Source: Fodinibacter sp038330415
GTDB lineage: Bacteria; Actinomycetota; Actinomycetes; Actinomycetales; Dermatophilaceae
NCBI GenBank assembly: GCA_038330415.1
Contig: JBBQNZ010000023.1
Location: 1 to 35,489 of the forward strand
DNA: 35,489 nt
Direction of reading: 5' to 3'
The position numbers were made by a program, and so were the translations under genes. This document shows, in pieces, positions 7,824-16,497 of the stretch. Under the pieces are notes generated by a model, which saw nothing but the letters and a program-made list of their open reading frames with translations, was not told where the DNA came from and searched no databases. Numbering within the stretch: position 1 is the stretch's first letter; each line of letters begins with the position of its first letter.

Positions 7824-8591
7824 TCAGGCACGAGCAGCGGGCGTGCGGGAGTCGGCCAGCGGCTTGTCGGCCTCAACCGAGACGCTGCGCGAATCCTTCC
7901 CGCGACCACCGACACGGCGGCCGGTGAGGCCGGGCGAGACGACCCGGCGCTGCGCCAGCGCGAAGACGGCGTCGAGCGCGACGGCCAGCACGGCCACGAG
8001 GATGGCCCCGCCCGCGGTGGCCGGGTAGTTGCCCAGGGCGAGGCCGTCGATGAGGTAGCGACCCAGGCCACCGAGCCCGACGTAGGCGGCCACCGTGGCG
8101 GTCGCCACCACCTGCAGCACCGCCGAGCGCAGCCCGGACAGCAGCAGCGGCAACCCGACCGGCAGCTCGACCTGCCGCAGCACCTGCCCCGACGTCATGC
8201 CCACGCCCTTGGCCGCGTCGCGCGCCGCCGGCGGCACCGCCTCGATGCCGGCGTAGGTGCCGGCGAGCAGCGGCGGGATGGCCAGCAGGGCGAGCACCAG
8301 GATGCTCGGGAGGGTGAACGCGAGGTCGCTCTGGATCATCGCGCCGAGCCACAACGTGGCGGCGAGGAGCAGACCGAGGGTCGGCACTGCCCGCACCGAG
8401 TTGGCGAGCGAGACCAGCCAGCGGGCCCGCCCGGTGTGGCCGACCCACAGCCCCAACGGGATTGCGATGACGGCAGCGAGGGACACCGCCATCGCGGTGT
8501 ACTCGAGGTGCTGCAGGGTGCGGTTGGGGATGCCGTCCTCGCCCTGCCAGTTGGCCGGGTCGGTGAACCACGCCCAGATCGAGGGAATCAT
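7824..8591 (-). CDS. Betaine-type ABC transporter permease (second permease)
   Basis: The 255-residue inner-membrane protein has the binding-protein-dependent transport fold with about six hydrophobic segments. It includes the EAA-type loop AARDAAKGVGMTSGQVLRQVELP near residues 125-147, which contacts the ATPase. It is of the OpuCB/OpuCD kind. The basic, Ser/Arg-rich C-terminal extension after about residue 220 is cytoplasmic and variable in this family. ATG at 8591 overlaps the stop of the first permease as ATGA, showing translational coupling. The heteromeric two-permease design distinguishes OpuC-type from OpuA-type importers. Confidence 0.92.
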   Translation of the reverse strand: MIPSIWAWFTDPANWQGEDGIPNRTLQHLEYTAMAVSLAAVIAIPLGLWVGHTGRARWLVSLANSVRAVPTLGLLLAATLWLGAMIQSDLAFTLPSILVLALLAIPPLLAGTYAGIEAVPPAARDAAKGVGMTSGQVLRQVELPVGLPLLLSGLRSAVLQVVATATVAAYVGLGGLGRYLIDGLALGNYPATAGGAILVAVLAVALDAVFALAQRRVVSPGLTGRRVGGRGKDSRSVSVEADKPLADSRTPAARA

Positions 8592-9235
8592 GCGCGCGCC
8601 CCCTCCACCCGCAGCCAGGGTGTGACCGCCCGCGTGCCCAGCACGATGACGGCGTCGAACGCCAGCGCCAGCAGCACGCAGGCCACGATGCCGGTGAGCA
8701 GCTCGCCCCAGATGACCCGGTTGAAGCCGTCGACGAGCAGGTCACCGAGCTGGCTGACGCCGATCAGCGTGGCGACGCTGACGATGCTCACGTTGCTCAC
8801 CGCGGCCACCCGCAGCCCGGCGGCGATGACCGGCGCGGCGAGCGGCAGCTCGACGCCGAACAGCCGGCGCATGCCCTTGTAGCCCATGGCGGTGGCCGCC
8901 TGCGCGATGTCGTCGGGCACCGAGTTGAGCCCGTCGGCCACCGTGCGAGCCAGCAGCGCAACGGTGTAGATGGTCATGGCGACGATGACGTTGACCGGGT
9001 CGAGGATCTTGGTGCCCAGCAGCACGGGCATGATCACGAACAGGGCCAGCGACGGGATCGTGTAGAGCAGACCGGTCGTCGTGATGATAGCGGGGTAGAC
9101 GCGCGACCATCGGCTCGCGGCCCAGCCCAGCGGGATGGACAGGACGAACCCGAGCACCAGCGGGATGCCGGCGAGGTAGAGGCTGCGCCACGTGAGCGTG
9201 AGCACCGTGTCCCAGTTGTCGGCGAGCCAGGTCAT
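8588..9235 (-). CDS. Betaine-type ABC transporter permease (first permease)
   Basis: The 215-residue membrane protein has five to six hydrophobic helices and the EAA-like loop DDIAQAATAMGYKGMRRLFGVELP near residues 115-138. It belongs to the OpuCB-like permeases of osmolyte importers. The start ATG at 9235 overlaps the ATPase stop as ATGA, and its own stop overlaps the next permease start in the same way. All transporter genes down to that point are therefore one coupled operon. The open frame extends upstream of 9235, but that part lies inside the ATPase gene and has no permease character. Confidence 0.92.
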   Translation of the reverse strand: MTWLADNWDTVLTLTWRSLYLAGIPLVLGFVLSIPLGWAASRWSRVYPAIITTTGLLYTIPSLALFVIMPVLLGTKILDPVNVIVAMTIYTVALLARTVADGLNSVPDDIAQAATAMGYKGMRRLFGVELPLAAPVIAAGLRVAAVSNVSIVSVATLIGVSQLGDLLVDGFNRVIWGELLTGIVACVLLALAFDAVIVLGTRAVTPWLRVEGARA

Positions 9236-10395
9236 GACAGTGAGTCTTGGGGGGTCGGCTCTGCCCCCGACACGGCCGCGGCACCGCCGTGCACCGGGTC
9301 GGACTCGTCGCGTTCGGGCCGGTCGGTCTGCTCGATGGCGGTGAGCACCTCGTGCGCCTGCACGGTGCCGCACAGCGACCCGGCGTCGTCGACGATGACC
9401 CCGCGTCGGCTGGGAGACGACAACGCGGCATCCAACGCCCCACGCAGAGAACCGTGCTCGCGGGCCACGGTGCCTCCACGGTGCAGGTCGTCCTCGGCCA
9501 CCGGCCGGTCACCGATGCGGCTGGGCTCGACCCAACCCAGCGGATGCCGGTCGTCGTCGACCACGAGGAGCCACCCGGCATCCGTGGGCTCGGGACGCTC
9601 GCCGAGCAGCACCGTCGGCTCGGAGTGCAGCGGCAGGCGCGGCGCCTCCTGGAACTGCAGCGCGCGGTAGCCGCGGTCGCGGCCGACGAAGTCGGCGACG
9701 AAGTCGTCGGCCGGGTGGGCGAGCAGGTAGGAGGGCTCGGCCACCTGCGCGAGCCGGCCACCGACGCGCAGCACGGCCACCTGGTCGCCGAGCTTGATCG
9801 CCTCGTCGATGTCGTGGGTGACGAAGACGATGGTCTTGCCGAGCTCGCCCTGCAGGCGCAGGAACTCGTCTTGCAGCTGCTCGCGAACCACCGGGTCGAC
9901 GGCCGAGAACGGCTCGTCCATGAGCATCACCGGCGGGTCGGCCGCGAGCGCCCGGGCCACGCCCACCCGCTGCTGCTGGCCGCCGGAGAGCTGCGCGGGG
10001 TAGCGCTCGCCGAGCTCGGGGGCCAGACCGACCCGCTCGAGCAGCTCACGCGAGCGGTCGGCGATCCGCTTCTTGTCCCAGCCGAGCAGGCGGGGCACGG
10101 TGGAGATGTTGTCGAGCACGGTGCGGTGCGGGAACAGCCCGGCGTGCTGGATGACGTAGCCCATGCCACGACGCAGGTCGGCCTCGTTCATGCGGCCGGT
10201 GTCCTGGCCGTCGAGGGTGATGGCCCCCCGGGTGGGCTCGATCATCCGGTTGACCATGCGCAGGCTCGTGGTCTTGCCGCACCCGGAGGGGCCGACGAGC
10301 ACGGTGATCTTGCCGGTGGGCGCGGTGAGCGAGAGCTCGTCGACCGCGACGGTCCCGTCTGGGAACTGCTTGGTCACGGCATCGAAGCGGATCAT
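9232..10395 (-). CDS. Betaine-type ABC transporter ATP-binding protein with CBS-like tail
   Basis: The 387-residue cytoplasmic ATPase has Walker A GPSGCGKT at about 35-42, a Q-loop, the signature LSGGQQQRVG, Walker B VMLMDEPFSAVDP and the switch histidine in FVTHDIDEA. After about residue 250 it carries a C-terminal region with CBS-like strands (LVVDDDRHPLGWV and VIVDDAGSLCGTV). In the ProV/OpuA family this region senses ionic strength or c-di-AMP. It is the first gene of the operon, with ATG at 10395 after a GAGGGG ribosome site. A -10-like TAGGTT lies about 36 bases further upstream. Confidence 0.93.
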   Translation of the reverse strand: MIRFDAVTKQFPDGTVAVDELSLTAPTGKITVLVGPSGCGKTTSLRMVNRMIEPTRGAITLDGQDTGRMNEADLRRGMGYVIQHAGLFPHRTVLDNISTVPRLLGWDKKRIADRSRELLERVGLAPELGERYPAQLSGGQQQRVGVARALAADPPVMLMDEPFSAVDPVVREQLQDEFLRLQGELGKTIVFVTHDIDEAIKLGDQVAVLRVGGRLAQVAEPSYLLAHPADDFVADFVGRDRGYRALQFQEAPRLPLHSEPTVLLGERPEPTDAGWLLVVDDDRHPLGWVEPSRIGDRPVAEDDLHRGGTVAREHGSLRGALDAALSSPSRRGVIVDDAGSLCGTVQAHEVLTAIEQTDRPERDESDPVHGGAAAVSGAEPTPQDSLS

Positions 10396-10430
10396 CGGGG
10401 CCCCTCACGAGGTCGGTGACATGGCCTCAC

Positions 10431-10436
10431 AACCTA
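10431..10436 (-). promoter_or_regulatory. Candidate -10 box of the betaine-type ABC operon
   Basis: TAGGTT on the minus strand, 36 bases upstream of the ATPase ATG, fits the TANNNT consensus. It sits in the 193-bp divergent spacer shared with the MFS gene. No good -35 hexamer is visible. Confidence 0.35.
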
Positions 10437-10588
10437 GCCGCTCACACCCACACCGGCAGCCGTGCGCGCCGGGCCGCCCCGGTTGTCGAAGTTGCCCGGT
10501 CGCTGGTTGAACGCTGGTCGCGCACCGCGTGGTACCCATACGGCATGGACTCGAGCGCCGCCCGCCAACGGCCCGCGCCGGCGCCCCG

Positions 10589-11977
10589 GTGAGCGAGCAC
10601 GACCTCGACCGGCGCTCCACCCGCGGCCGGTTGATGCTGGCCGGCGTCATCCTCGGGTCGGGAGTGGCCATCCTCGACGGCTCGGTCGTCAACGTGGCGC
10701 TGCGCACGATCGGGCGCGACCTCGGCGCCTCGCTCGCTCAGCTGCAGTGGGTGGTGAACGGCTACCTGTTGGCGCTCGCCTCCCTGGTGCTCGTGGGCGG
10801 GGCGCTGGGCGATCGCTTCGGCCGGCGGCGGGTCTACCTCATCGGGGTCGGCTGGTTCCTCCTGGCGTCAGCACTGTGCGCGGCGGCGCAGAGCCCGGCC
10901 CAGCTCATCGCTCTGCGTGTGCTGCAGGGGGTGGGCGCCGCCCTTCTCACACCGGGCGCTCTGGCCCTCATCCAGTCCTCGTTCCGCCCCGAGGACCGGG
11001 CCCCCGCCATCGGCACCTGGGCCGGACTGTCCGGTGTCGCGGCCGCCATCGGGCCGCTGCTCGGCGGCTGGCTGGTCGACAACGCCTCGTGGCGCTGGAT
11101 CTTCGCCATCAACGTGCCGTTGTGCGTCGCGGTCTTCGCGCTGACCTGGCGCGCCGCCCCGGAGAGCCGCGACACCACCATCGAGGGCCGCTTCGACGCC
11201 CTCGGCGCCACGCTCACGGTGGTCGCCCTCGGCGCCGCGACCTACGCGCTCACGGCATCGGGTGACACCGGGGGTGCCTTGGTCGTCGCCGCGTGGGTGG
11301 TGTCCATCGGCGCTGGAGTGGCGTTCGTGGTCGTGGAGGAGCGCACGGCATCCCCGCTGGTTCCGTTGCGGCTGTTCCGTTCTCGCATCTTCTCCGCCGC
11401 CAACGCGATGACCCTCCTGGTCTACGGGGCGCTCGGCGGCGTGTCGCTCTTCACGGTGCTGCAGCTTCAGGCGGTGGGCTGGAGCGCGTTGCAGGCCGGG
11501 TTGTCGGGGATGCCGGTCACGCTGTCGCTGTTGCTGTTGTCGTCACGCGCCGCCTCGCTGTCGGCCCGGATCGGGCCACGGGTGCCGATGACGGTCGGGC
11601 CGCTGGTCTGCGCGGCGGGCGTGCTGATGTTGTTCGGCATCGGCGAGGGTGCGACCTGGTGGTCGGTGCTGCCGGGCATGACCGTCTTCGCGCTCGGTCT
11701 CGCCCTGCTCGTCTCGCCCCTGACGGCATCCGTGCTGGCGGCGGCCCCCGACCGGTTCGCCGGGGTGGCTAGCGGGGTCAACAACGCGGTCGCCCGGGCC
11801 GGGTCGTTGTTGGCGGTGGCCGCCCTGCCCGCCCTGGTCGGGCTGGCGGGTGACGACTACCTCGACCTCGACGCGATGACCGACGGCTACCGCGCGGCGA
11901 TGCTGTGGTGCGCCGGGCTGCTCGCCGCGGGGGGGGTGGTCAGCTGGTTCGGCCTGGGCCGGGCAACGCGTCGGTGA
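10589..11977 (+). CDS. MFS exporter, DHA2 (EmrB/QacA-like) family
   Basis: About 462 residues with 12-14 membrane helices. The first helix region has GSGVAILDGSVVNVALRTIGRDLG, typical of DHA2 drug:proton antiporters. It is followed by QWVVNGYLLALASLVLVGGALGDRFGRR (motif A in the loop between helices 2 and 3) and by the motif C-like GPLLGGWLV. It would export small toxic compounds using the proton gradient. The start is uncertain: GTG at 10589 gives a normal N-terminus, while an upstream GTG at 10529 adds a non-hydrophobic Arg/Pro stretch, and neither has a clear ribosome site. No regulator is adjacent. Its 3' end overlaps the convergent hydrolase gene by 38 bases. Confidence 0.88.
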   Translation: MSEHDLDRRSTRGRLMLAGVILGSGVAILDGSVVNVALRTIGRDLGASLAQLQWVVNGYLLALASLVLVGGALGDRFGRRRVYLIGVGWFLLASALCAAAQSPAQLIALRVLQGVGAALLTPGALALIQSSFRPEDRAPAIGTWAGLSGVAAAIGPLLGGWLVDNASWRWIFAINVPLCVAVFALTWRAAPESRDTTIEGRFDALGATLTVVALGAATYALTASGDTGGALVVAAWVVSIGAGVAFVVVEERTASPLVPLRLFRSRIFSAANAMTLLVYGALGGVSLFTVLQLQAVGWSALQAGLSGMPVTLSLLLLSSRAASLSARIGPRVPMTVGPLVCAAGVLMLFGIGEGATWWSVLPGMTVFALGLALLVSPLTASVLAAAPDRFAGVASGVNNAVARAGSLLAVAALPALVGLAGDDYLDLDAMTDGYRAAMLWCAGLLAAGGVVSWFGLGRATRR

Positions 11978-12683
11978 CGAAGTCGGCGACGGCCTCGTGC
12001 CAGACGCGGGGGTACCGCAGCATCGAGTGGATGCCCCCCTCGACCTCGACGTAGCGCAGGTCGACCCCGTTGTGGGTGTAGCGCTTGGCGAGCACGTGGG
12101 TGCGCCGTGGGTCGGTGACGCGGTCGCTCGAGCCGTGGGCCAGCAGCACCGCGACACCCGGCGGGGGCTGGCGGGTGTCGTACTCGACCCACGGGGCGAG
12201 CGCCGCGACGCCGACGACGTCGGGCGCACCACTGAGCTGCAGGGCCACCCGCCCGCCCATCGAGTGGCCCACGAGCACCACGGGCCGGCCCGCCAGCACG
12301 TGGCGGATGCGGTCCAAGGCCCAGCGGGCGTCTTGCAGGGGGTCCTGGCGGATGCCGTTCCAGCCGCACACCCGGTTCTTCAGGCGCACCACGGCGAGCC
12401 GGTCGCCGGCCCGGCGCTCGATGGCCGCGGCGAACGGCGCCATCCGCAGCGCCGGCAGCCGCCACCAGGTCATCGGCGTGCGGCTGGCGGCGGCACCCCC
12501 GTGCAGCACCAGCACGACGCCGTCGGGGTGCGGCGGCACGTGGCCGCGCAACTCGGCCCCTGCCCCGCCCTCGGGCGCCAGCAGAGCCGCCGCAGCGTCG
12601 GCGGCCCGGTCGTGGTGGTGCCGGCGCATCGCGTGGCCGTCCTCCTGTCGTGCCCGCGTCACACTCGTGCGCCGCTTGCTCAT
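11940..12683 (-). CDS. Alpha/beta hydrolase (dienelactone hydrolase-like)
   Basis: This 247-residue soluble hydrolase has the nucleophile elbow GHSMGG, an acidic residue in LLAHGSSDRVTDP and the catalytic histidine in EGGIHSML near the C-terminus. Together these form the Ser-Asp-His triad. The oxyanion-hole strand VVLVLHGGAA lies ahead of them. ATG at 12683 is preceded by GGGGAGGG at a seven-base spacing, so it is preferred over the open ATG at 12722. No substrate can be inferred. The 3' end overlaps the convergent MFS gene. A 6-bp hairpin (12756-12761 with 12770-12775) upstream may end the dcd transcript. Confidence 0.85.
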   Translation of the reverse strand: MSKRRTSVTRARQEDGHAMRRHHHDRAADAAAALLAPEGGAGAELRGHVPPHPDGVVLVLHGGAAASRTPMTWWRLPALRMAPFAAAIERRAGDRLAVVRLKNRVCGWNGIRQDPLQDARWALDRIRHVLAGRPVVLVGHSMGGRVALQLSGAPDVVGVAALAPWVEYDTRQPPPGVAVLLAHGSSDRVTDPRRTHVLAKRYTHNGVDLRYVEVEGGIHSMLRYPRVWHEAVADFVTDALPGPGRTS

Positions 12684-12797
12684 GGGTAACCCTCCCCGGT
12701 GTCCACTATCCCGTGTCTTCACGGGGTTCGCTACGGACCCCGGTGTCGGATTGCCCTCCAGCGCGAAACCTGGAGACGAGGGCGCGGCCGGCGGCGA

Positions 12798-13373
12798 TCA
12801 GACGTCGGCGCGGTGGAAGTTCTGGAAGCTGCGGCTGGCCGTCGGGCCGCGCTGGCCCTGGTAGTGGGACCCGTGCCCATCGGAGCCGTAGGGGTTCTCG
12901 GCCGAGGAGGAGAGCCGGAAGAACGCAAGCTGGCCGATCTTCATCCCGGGCCAGAGCATGATCGGCAGGGTCGCGACGTTGGACAGCTCGAGGGTGACGT
13001 GGCCGTTGAAGCCCGGGTCGACGAACCCGGCGGTCGCGTGGGTGAGCAGGCCGAGACGGCCGAGGCTCGACTTGCCCTCGACGCGGGCCGCGAGGTCGTC
13101 TGGCAGCGCCACGGTCTCCAGGGTGCTGCCCAGAACGAACTCGCCCGGGTGCAGCACGAAGCCCTCGCTGGGGTCGACCTCGACCAGCCGGGTGAGGTCG
13201 GCCTGGTCCTGCGCGGGGTCGATGACCGGGTACTTGTGGTTGTCGAACAGCCGGAAGAACTTGTCGAGCCGCACGTCGACGCTGCTCGGCTGCACCATGT
13301 CGGGGTCCCACGGGTCGATCCGGACCCGTCCGGACTCGATCTCGGCCCTGATGTCGCGGTCGGAGAGCAGCAC
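12798..13373 (-). CDS. dcd: dCTP deaminase (probably bifunctional with dUTPase activity)
   Basis: The 191-residue trimeric enzyme deaminates dCTP. It has the family motifs QPSSVDVRLD near 28-37, GKSSLGRLGL near 99-108 and HATAGFVDPGF, with the catalytic glutamate in the following HVTLELSN strand. Actinobacterial members (M. tuberculosis Dcd) also hydrolyse the dUTP formed, giving dUMP directly, and that is expected here. The start is GTG at 13373. There is no ribosome site; instead TAGCCT ends exactly six bases before the GTG, which points to a leaderless mRNA. The gene stands alone next to a tRNA gene on the other strand. Confidence 0.96.
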   Translation of the reverse strand: MLLSDRDIRAEIESGRVRIDPWDPDMVQPSSVDVRLDKFFRLFDNHKYPVIDPAQDQADLTRLVEVDPSEGFVLHPGEFVLGSTLETVALPDDLAARVEGKSSLGRLGLLTHATAGFVDPGFNGHVTLELSNVATLPIMLWPGMKIGQLAFFRLSSSAENPYGSDGHGSHYQGQRGPTASRSFQNFHRADV

Positions 13374-13385
13374 GGCGTCAGGCTA
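13374..13385 (-). promoter_or_regulatory. Leaderless -10 box of dcd
   Basis: TAGCCT occupies 13385-13380 on the minus strand and is followed by six bases (GACGCC) and then the GTG start. The distance matches transcription beginning at the G of the start codon, and no Shine-Dalgarno sequence is present. Confidence 0.55.
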
Positions 13386-13443
13386 CCGGTTGGGGCCGAC
13401 CGGCATGCGCGAGGCGGCCTCCGGAGCGGGCTCGCGGTTGGGT

Positions 13444-13449
13444 TAGACT
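13444..13449 (+). promoter_or_regulatory. Candidate -10 box of the tRNA-Gly gene
   Basis: TAGACT lies 43 bases before the mature 5' end of the tRNA and matches the housekeeping -10 consensus well. No convincing -35 hexamer is seen 17 bases upstream. Confidence 0.4.
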
Positions 13450-13492
13450 TCCCGGCGCCGGGGAGGTCGCTGGACGGCCTGCGACCCGGCAC

Positions 13493-13563
13493 GCCGGTGT
13501 AGCTCAATGGTAGAGCGCCAGCTTCCCAAGCTGGACACGCGGGTTCGATTCCCGTCACCGGCT
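13493..13563 (+). tRNA. tRNA-Gly (anticodon CCC)
   Basis: A complete 71-base cloverleaf can be folded. The acceptor stem is GCCGGTG with CACCGGC, the D arm GCTC-loop-GAGC, and the anticodon stem CCAGC with GCTGG around the loop TTCCCAA. The T arm has the loop TTCGATT, and the discriminator base is T. The anticodon is CCC, reading GGG glycine codons. The CCA end is not encoded. No duplicated tRNA 3' end was seen nearby, so there is no sign of an integrated element at this site. Confidence 0.95.
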
Positions 13564-13564
13564 C

Positions 13565-13614
13565 TGAATGAGAGGGACCCCGGCACGCTTTTTCGCCGGG
13601 GTCCCTCTCATTCA
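13565..13614 (+). terminator. 20-bp perfect hairpin after tRNA-Gly
   Basis: Perfect inverted repeat 13565-13584 with 13595-13614 and a 10-base loop that contains five T residues. It begins one base beyond the discriminator base (intervening base 13564). No T run follows the right arm. It probably terminates the tRNA transcript. Confidence 0.75.
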
Positions 13615-13908
13615 CTGGTGGGCGCTGCCGGGAATCGGCGGGTCCCACGCTCTGCGTGGGCGGAACTGCGCGCCCAGTCCGCCCACGGGTGCCGTTGGCG
13701 CGGCCGGTCGCGCGCTGGGCACCCCCTGAGATGAGGGCCAACGCTCCATGCGGCCGGACTGCCGTCGCCGGCTCCGAGGCCTCAGCCTGAGAGGTTGCCC
13801 AGACCCCGATCCGCGATCGGGAGGCACCCCCCGCCACACAGGCCTACCGTCGAAAGCGGCTGAAGCAGGGGTTCCGGCCACGTCACCAGACCAGGACGAG
13901 GGCCCCGG
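13615..13908 (+). other. Leader/intergenic region before the PBP4-like gene
   Basis: Nearly 300 bases without a gene. It contains small hairpins (CCCACGC with GCGTGGG at about 13646-13664; CCCGATC with GATCGGG at about 13805-13821) and a -10-like TACCGT at 13845-13850. That box would give a leader of about 50 bases. I looked for a cell-wall-related riboswitch (the c-di-AMP type) and did not find its conserved core. Confidence 0.35.
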
Positions 13909-15228
13909 ATGCCAGCCTTACCAGCCACCCGCACCACCCGCACGACTCGCTGCGCCGTCGGCGCCGTGGCCGCAGGAGCCCTGCTGCTCGGGGCCTCCCC
14001 CGCGGCATCGGCCGGGGGGTCAGGCGCGGGAGGGAGCATTTCACCGTCGACCACGACGATCGCGAGATCCTCCAGCCTGGCGGTGTCCACGGCGACGCCT
14101 GCCGACGTGCGGATGAAGGCCGCCCTCACCTCTCGCGCGACGACCGCCCGCTTCGGCACGGTGTTCAGCGGCACCGTCGTCGACGCCGCGTCCAACGCCT
14201 ATGTGTGGGGCAAGAACAGCAACAGCTACCGGCTGCCGGCCTCCACCAACAAGCTCGTGACGGCCACCAACGCTCTCACCCTGTTCGGCCCCGACAAGCG
14301 CTGGACCACCCAGGTCCGTGCCGGGTCGCGCGCCGACCACGTCATCCTGGTCGGCGCGGGTGACCCGAGCCTGAAGAGCATCAGCCTCGAGGCCATGGCG
14401 AAGACGACGGCAGCCGCCCTCCTGGCGAAGAACATCACCGCCGCCAAGGTGTACGTCGACGACGACGTCTTCCCCAAGCCGACGCTGGCCTACGGGTGGA
14501 AGGCGAGCTACGTGCCCGACTCGATCACGCCGGTTCGCGGCCTGGTGCGCGACCAGCGCAACACCACCGACACCAGCGCGGATGCCGGGCTCTACTTCCG
14601 CGACCGGCTCAAGGCCCACGGGGTGACCGCAGCGGTCTACTCCGGCCGCGCCAACGCCGTCACCGGCGCCCAGACCATCGCGAGCAGCACGGGCTCGCCG
14701 CTGTCGTCGATCGTCCAGTCGATGCTGCTCTACAGCGACAACGAGGTCGCCGAGGCGCTGCACAAGCTGGTCGGCCGGCAGCTGGGCTACGGCGCGTCCT
14801 GGGCCGGCGCTCGCACCGCCCAGGCCAAGGAGCTCGCAGCCCAGAACCTGAGGAGCGGCAACCTGTACGACGGGTCGGGCCTGTCCCGCGCCGACCGGAT
14901 CACCACCTGGCAACAGACGCAGCTCCTCGACCGCGCCGTCCACCCCGGAACCCAGGCCACGCTGTGGCCGCTCAAGACCGGGCTGCCCACCGCGGGTCGC
15001 ACCGGCACGCTCGCGAGCCGGTTCACCACGGCCGCCTCGAAGTGCGCCGTCGGTCGGGTGTTCGCCAAGACCGGCACGCTCAACGACGTCGTCTCACTCG
15101 CCGGCTGGACGACCGGTGCCGACGGCCGGGTCAAGGTCTTCGCCTTCCTGGTCAACGGCAAGACGTCGTCGACGACGCTCCAGCAGAACGTCGACATGCT
15201 GGCCGCCACGGTCACCGGCTGCTACTGA
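13909..15228 (+). CDS. dacB: D-alanyl-D-alanine carboxypeptidase/endopeptidase (PBP4 type, S13)
   Basis: This 439-residue exported enzyme trims or cleaves peptidoglycan cross-links. The N-terminus is a secretory signal: basic residues, a hydrophobic stretch GAVAAGALLLGA, then AASA. All three active-site motifs are present: S112-x-x-K115 (STNK), S276-D-N278, and K387-T-G. The spacing between the first two is close to that of S13 enzymes but with a reduced middle insertion, as is usual in actinobacteria. ATG at 13909 has AGGACGAGGG upstream. The gene is followed after 24 bases by the IS4-family insertion, which leaves its coding sequence intact. Confidence 0.92.
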   Translation: MPALPATRTTRTTRCAVGAVAAGALLLGASPAASAGGSGAGGSISPSTTTIARSSSLAVSTATPADVRMKAALTSRATTARFGTVFSGTVVDAASNAYVWGKNSNSYRLPASTNKLVTATNALTLFGPDKRWTTQVRAGSRADHVILVGAGDPSLKSISLEAMAKTTAAALLAKNITAAKVYVDDDVFPKPTLAYGWKASYVPDSITPVRGLVRDQRNTTDTSADAGLYFRDRLKAHGVTAAVYSGRANAVTGAQTIASSTGSPLSSIVQSMLLYSDNEVAEALHKLVGRQLGYGASWAGARTAQAKELAAQNLRSGNLYDGSGLSRADRITTWQQTQLLDRAVHPGTQATLWPLKTGLPTAGRTGTLASRFTTAASKCAVGRVFAKTGTLNDVVSLAGWTTGADGRVKVFAFLVNGKTSSTTLQQNVDMLAATVTGCY

Positions 15229-15242
15229 GTGGGCGCGCCACG

Positions 15243-15252
15243 GGCCTAGGCT
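15243..15252. repeat. Left target-site duplication of the IS4 element
   Basis: GGCCTAGGCT directly precedes the left inverted repeat and is repeated directly after the right one at 16704-16713. Counting ambiguous edge bases, the duplication is 10-12 bp (GGGCCTAGGCTC at 15242-15253 and 16703-16714), within the range of IS4-family elements. Confidence 0.9.
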
Positions 15253-15294
15253 CAATACCGTTCAATTAGAGTTACAAGGGTGTAGTTTGTTGGC

Positions 15295-16497
15295 GTGCCC
15301 CGTATCGGTTGGAGGAAGGCCGAGTCGGACCGGCGGTTGCCGGATCTGGTGTCGGTGGGTTTGCTGACGAAGGTCTTCCCCGCGGAGGTGGTGGACGCGG
15401 TGATCGCTGAGTGTGGCCGGACGGAGAAGCGTCGGCGATCCTTGCCGGCCAGGTCGATGGCGTACTTCGCGATGGGGATGGCGCTGCACTCCGAGGGCTC
15501 CTACGAGGACGTGTTGGCGATGATCTCCGACGGCCTGGCGTGGGCTCAACGCGACGAGAGGTCGGGCAAGCTGGCGAACAAGGCGGCGATCTCTCATGCC
15601 CGCGACCGCCTGGGTCCTGAGCCGATGGCGATGCTGTTCTCCCGGGTCGCGAGGCCGCTGGCCGTCAAGGACACCCCTGGGTGCTGGCTGGCGGGCCGAC
15701 GCCTGGTCGCCATCGATGGGACCTGCCTGGACCTGCCAGACACACCAGCCAACGACGCGTTCTTCGGGCGGCCCGGGGTGATGAAGGGCGAACGTTCCGC
15801 GTTCCCCCAAGCCCGGGTGGTCGCGCTGGCCGAGTGCGGTACGCACGCAATGTTCGACGCGGTGATCGGCCCCTACACAACGTCGGAGAATGCCGCCTCC
15901 GCTGAGCTGCTCGGGCGGCTGGAACCAGGGATGTTGTGCCTGGCCGACCGTGGGTTCTACAGCTTCAAAGCGTGGGAAAACGCCCGTGGCACAGGGGCCG
16001 ACCTGCTCTGGCGGGTCAAAGACAACCTGAAGCTGGAACCGGTGCAGGACCTGCCCGACGGGTCCTGGCTGGCTGACGTCTTCGACTCGGTCGCCGACCA
16101 GCGACGCCGCCACCCGGTACGGGTCCGGGTGGTCAGCTACACCGTCGAGGACGGCCGCGACACCACCGGCCCATACCGGCTGATCACGACCCTGCTGGAC
16201 CACCACCAGGCCCCAGCCACCCAGCTGGCCGCCGCCTACGCGCAGCGCTGGGAGATCGAGAGCTCCTACGACGAGCTCAAGACCCACCAGCGCGGCCCCC
16301 GCACGATCCTGCGCTCAAAGTCCCCGAGGCTGGTCACCCAGGAGATCTGGGGACACCTGTGCTGCCACTACGCGATCCGCACCCTGATGCTCGACGCCGC
16401 CGACCACGCCGGCCGCGACCCAGACCGTGTCTCGTTCGTCGCCGCGCTGCGCATCTCCCGCAGGTCCATCGCCCAACAGGGCGCTTTTCCCCCCTGA
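15295..16497 (+). CDS. IS4-family DDE transposase, catalytic part
   Basis: This 400-residue frame has the IS4 N-terminal domain followed by an RNase H-like DDE core. The first aspartate is D141 (VAIDGTC), the second D218 (LADRGFY), and the YREK signature is complete: Y-x2-R-x3-E-x6-K in YAQRWEIESSYDELK, with the catalytic glutamate at 322. GTG at 15295 has no ribosome site but a TAGTTT box six bases upstream. The frame ends at TGA 16495-16497 right after TTTTCCCCCC. The normal C-terminus of this transposase type continues in the +1 frame (16498-16690). Either a single inserted base broke the gene or a +1 ribosomal frameshift at CCC-TGA restores it. All catalytic residues lie before the break. 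Confidence 0.88.
   Translation: MPRIGWRKAESDRRLPDLVSVGLLTKVFPAEVVDAVIAECGRTEKRRRSLPARSMAYFAMGMALHSEGSYEDVLAMISDGLAWAQRDERSGKLANKAAISHARDRLGPEPMAMLFSRVARPLAVKDTPGCWLAGRRLVAIDGTCLDLPDTPANDAFFGRPGVMKGERSAFPQARVVALAECGTHAMFDAVIGPYTTSENAASAELLGRLEPGMLCLADRGFYSFKAWENARGTGADLLWRVKDNLKLEPVQDLPDGSWLADVFDSVADQRRRHPVRVRVVSYTVEDGRDTTGPYRLITTLLDHHQAPATQLAAAYAQRWEIESSYDELKTHQRGPRTILRSKSPRLVTQEIWGHLCCHYAIRTLMLDAADHAGRDPDRVSFVAALRISRRSIAQQGAFPP

Noticed and set aside
13493..13563. tRNA-Gly as an integration site of a genomic island
   Set aside because: No integrase gene and no repeated copy of the tRNA 3' end was seen. The nearby IS4 element inserts by target duplication at an unrelated sequence.
13615..13908. 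Possible c-di-AMP or other riboswitch before the PBP4-like gene
   Set aside because: The region folds into small hairpins, but the conserved core of the ydaO/c-di-AMP class could not be matched and no terminator or sequestered ribosome site is evident.
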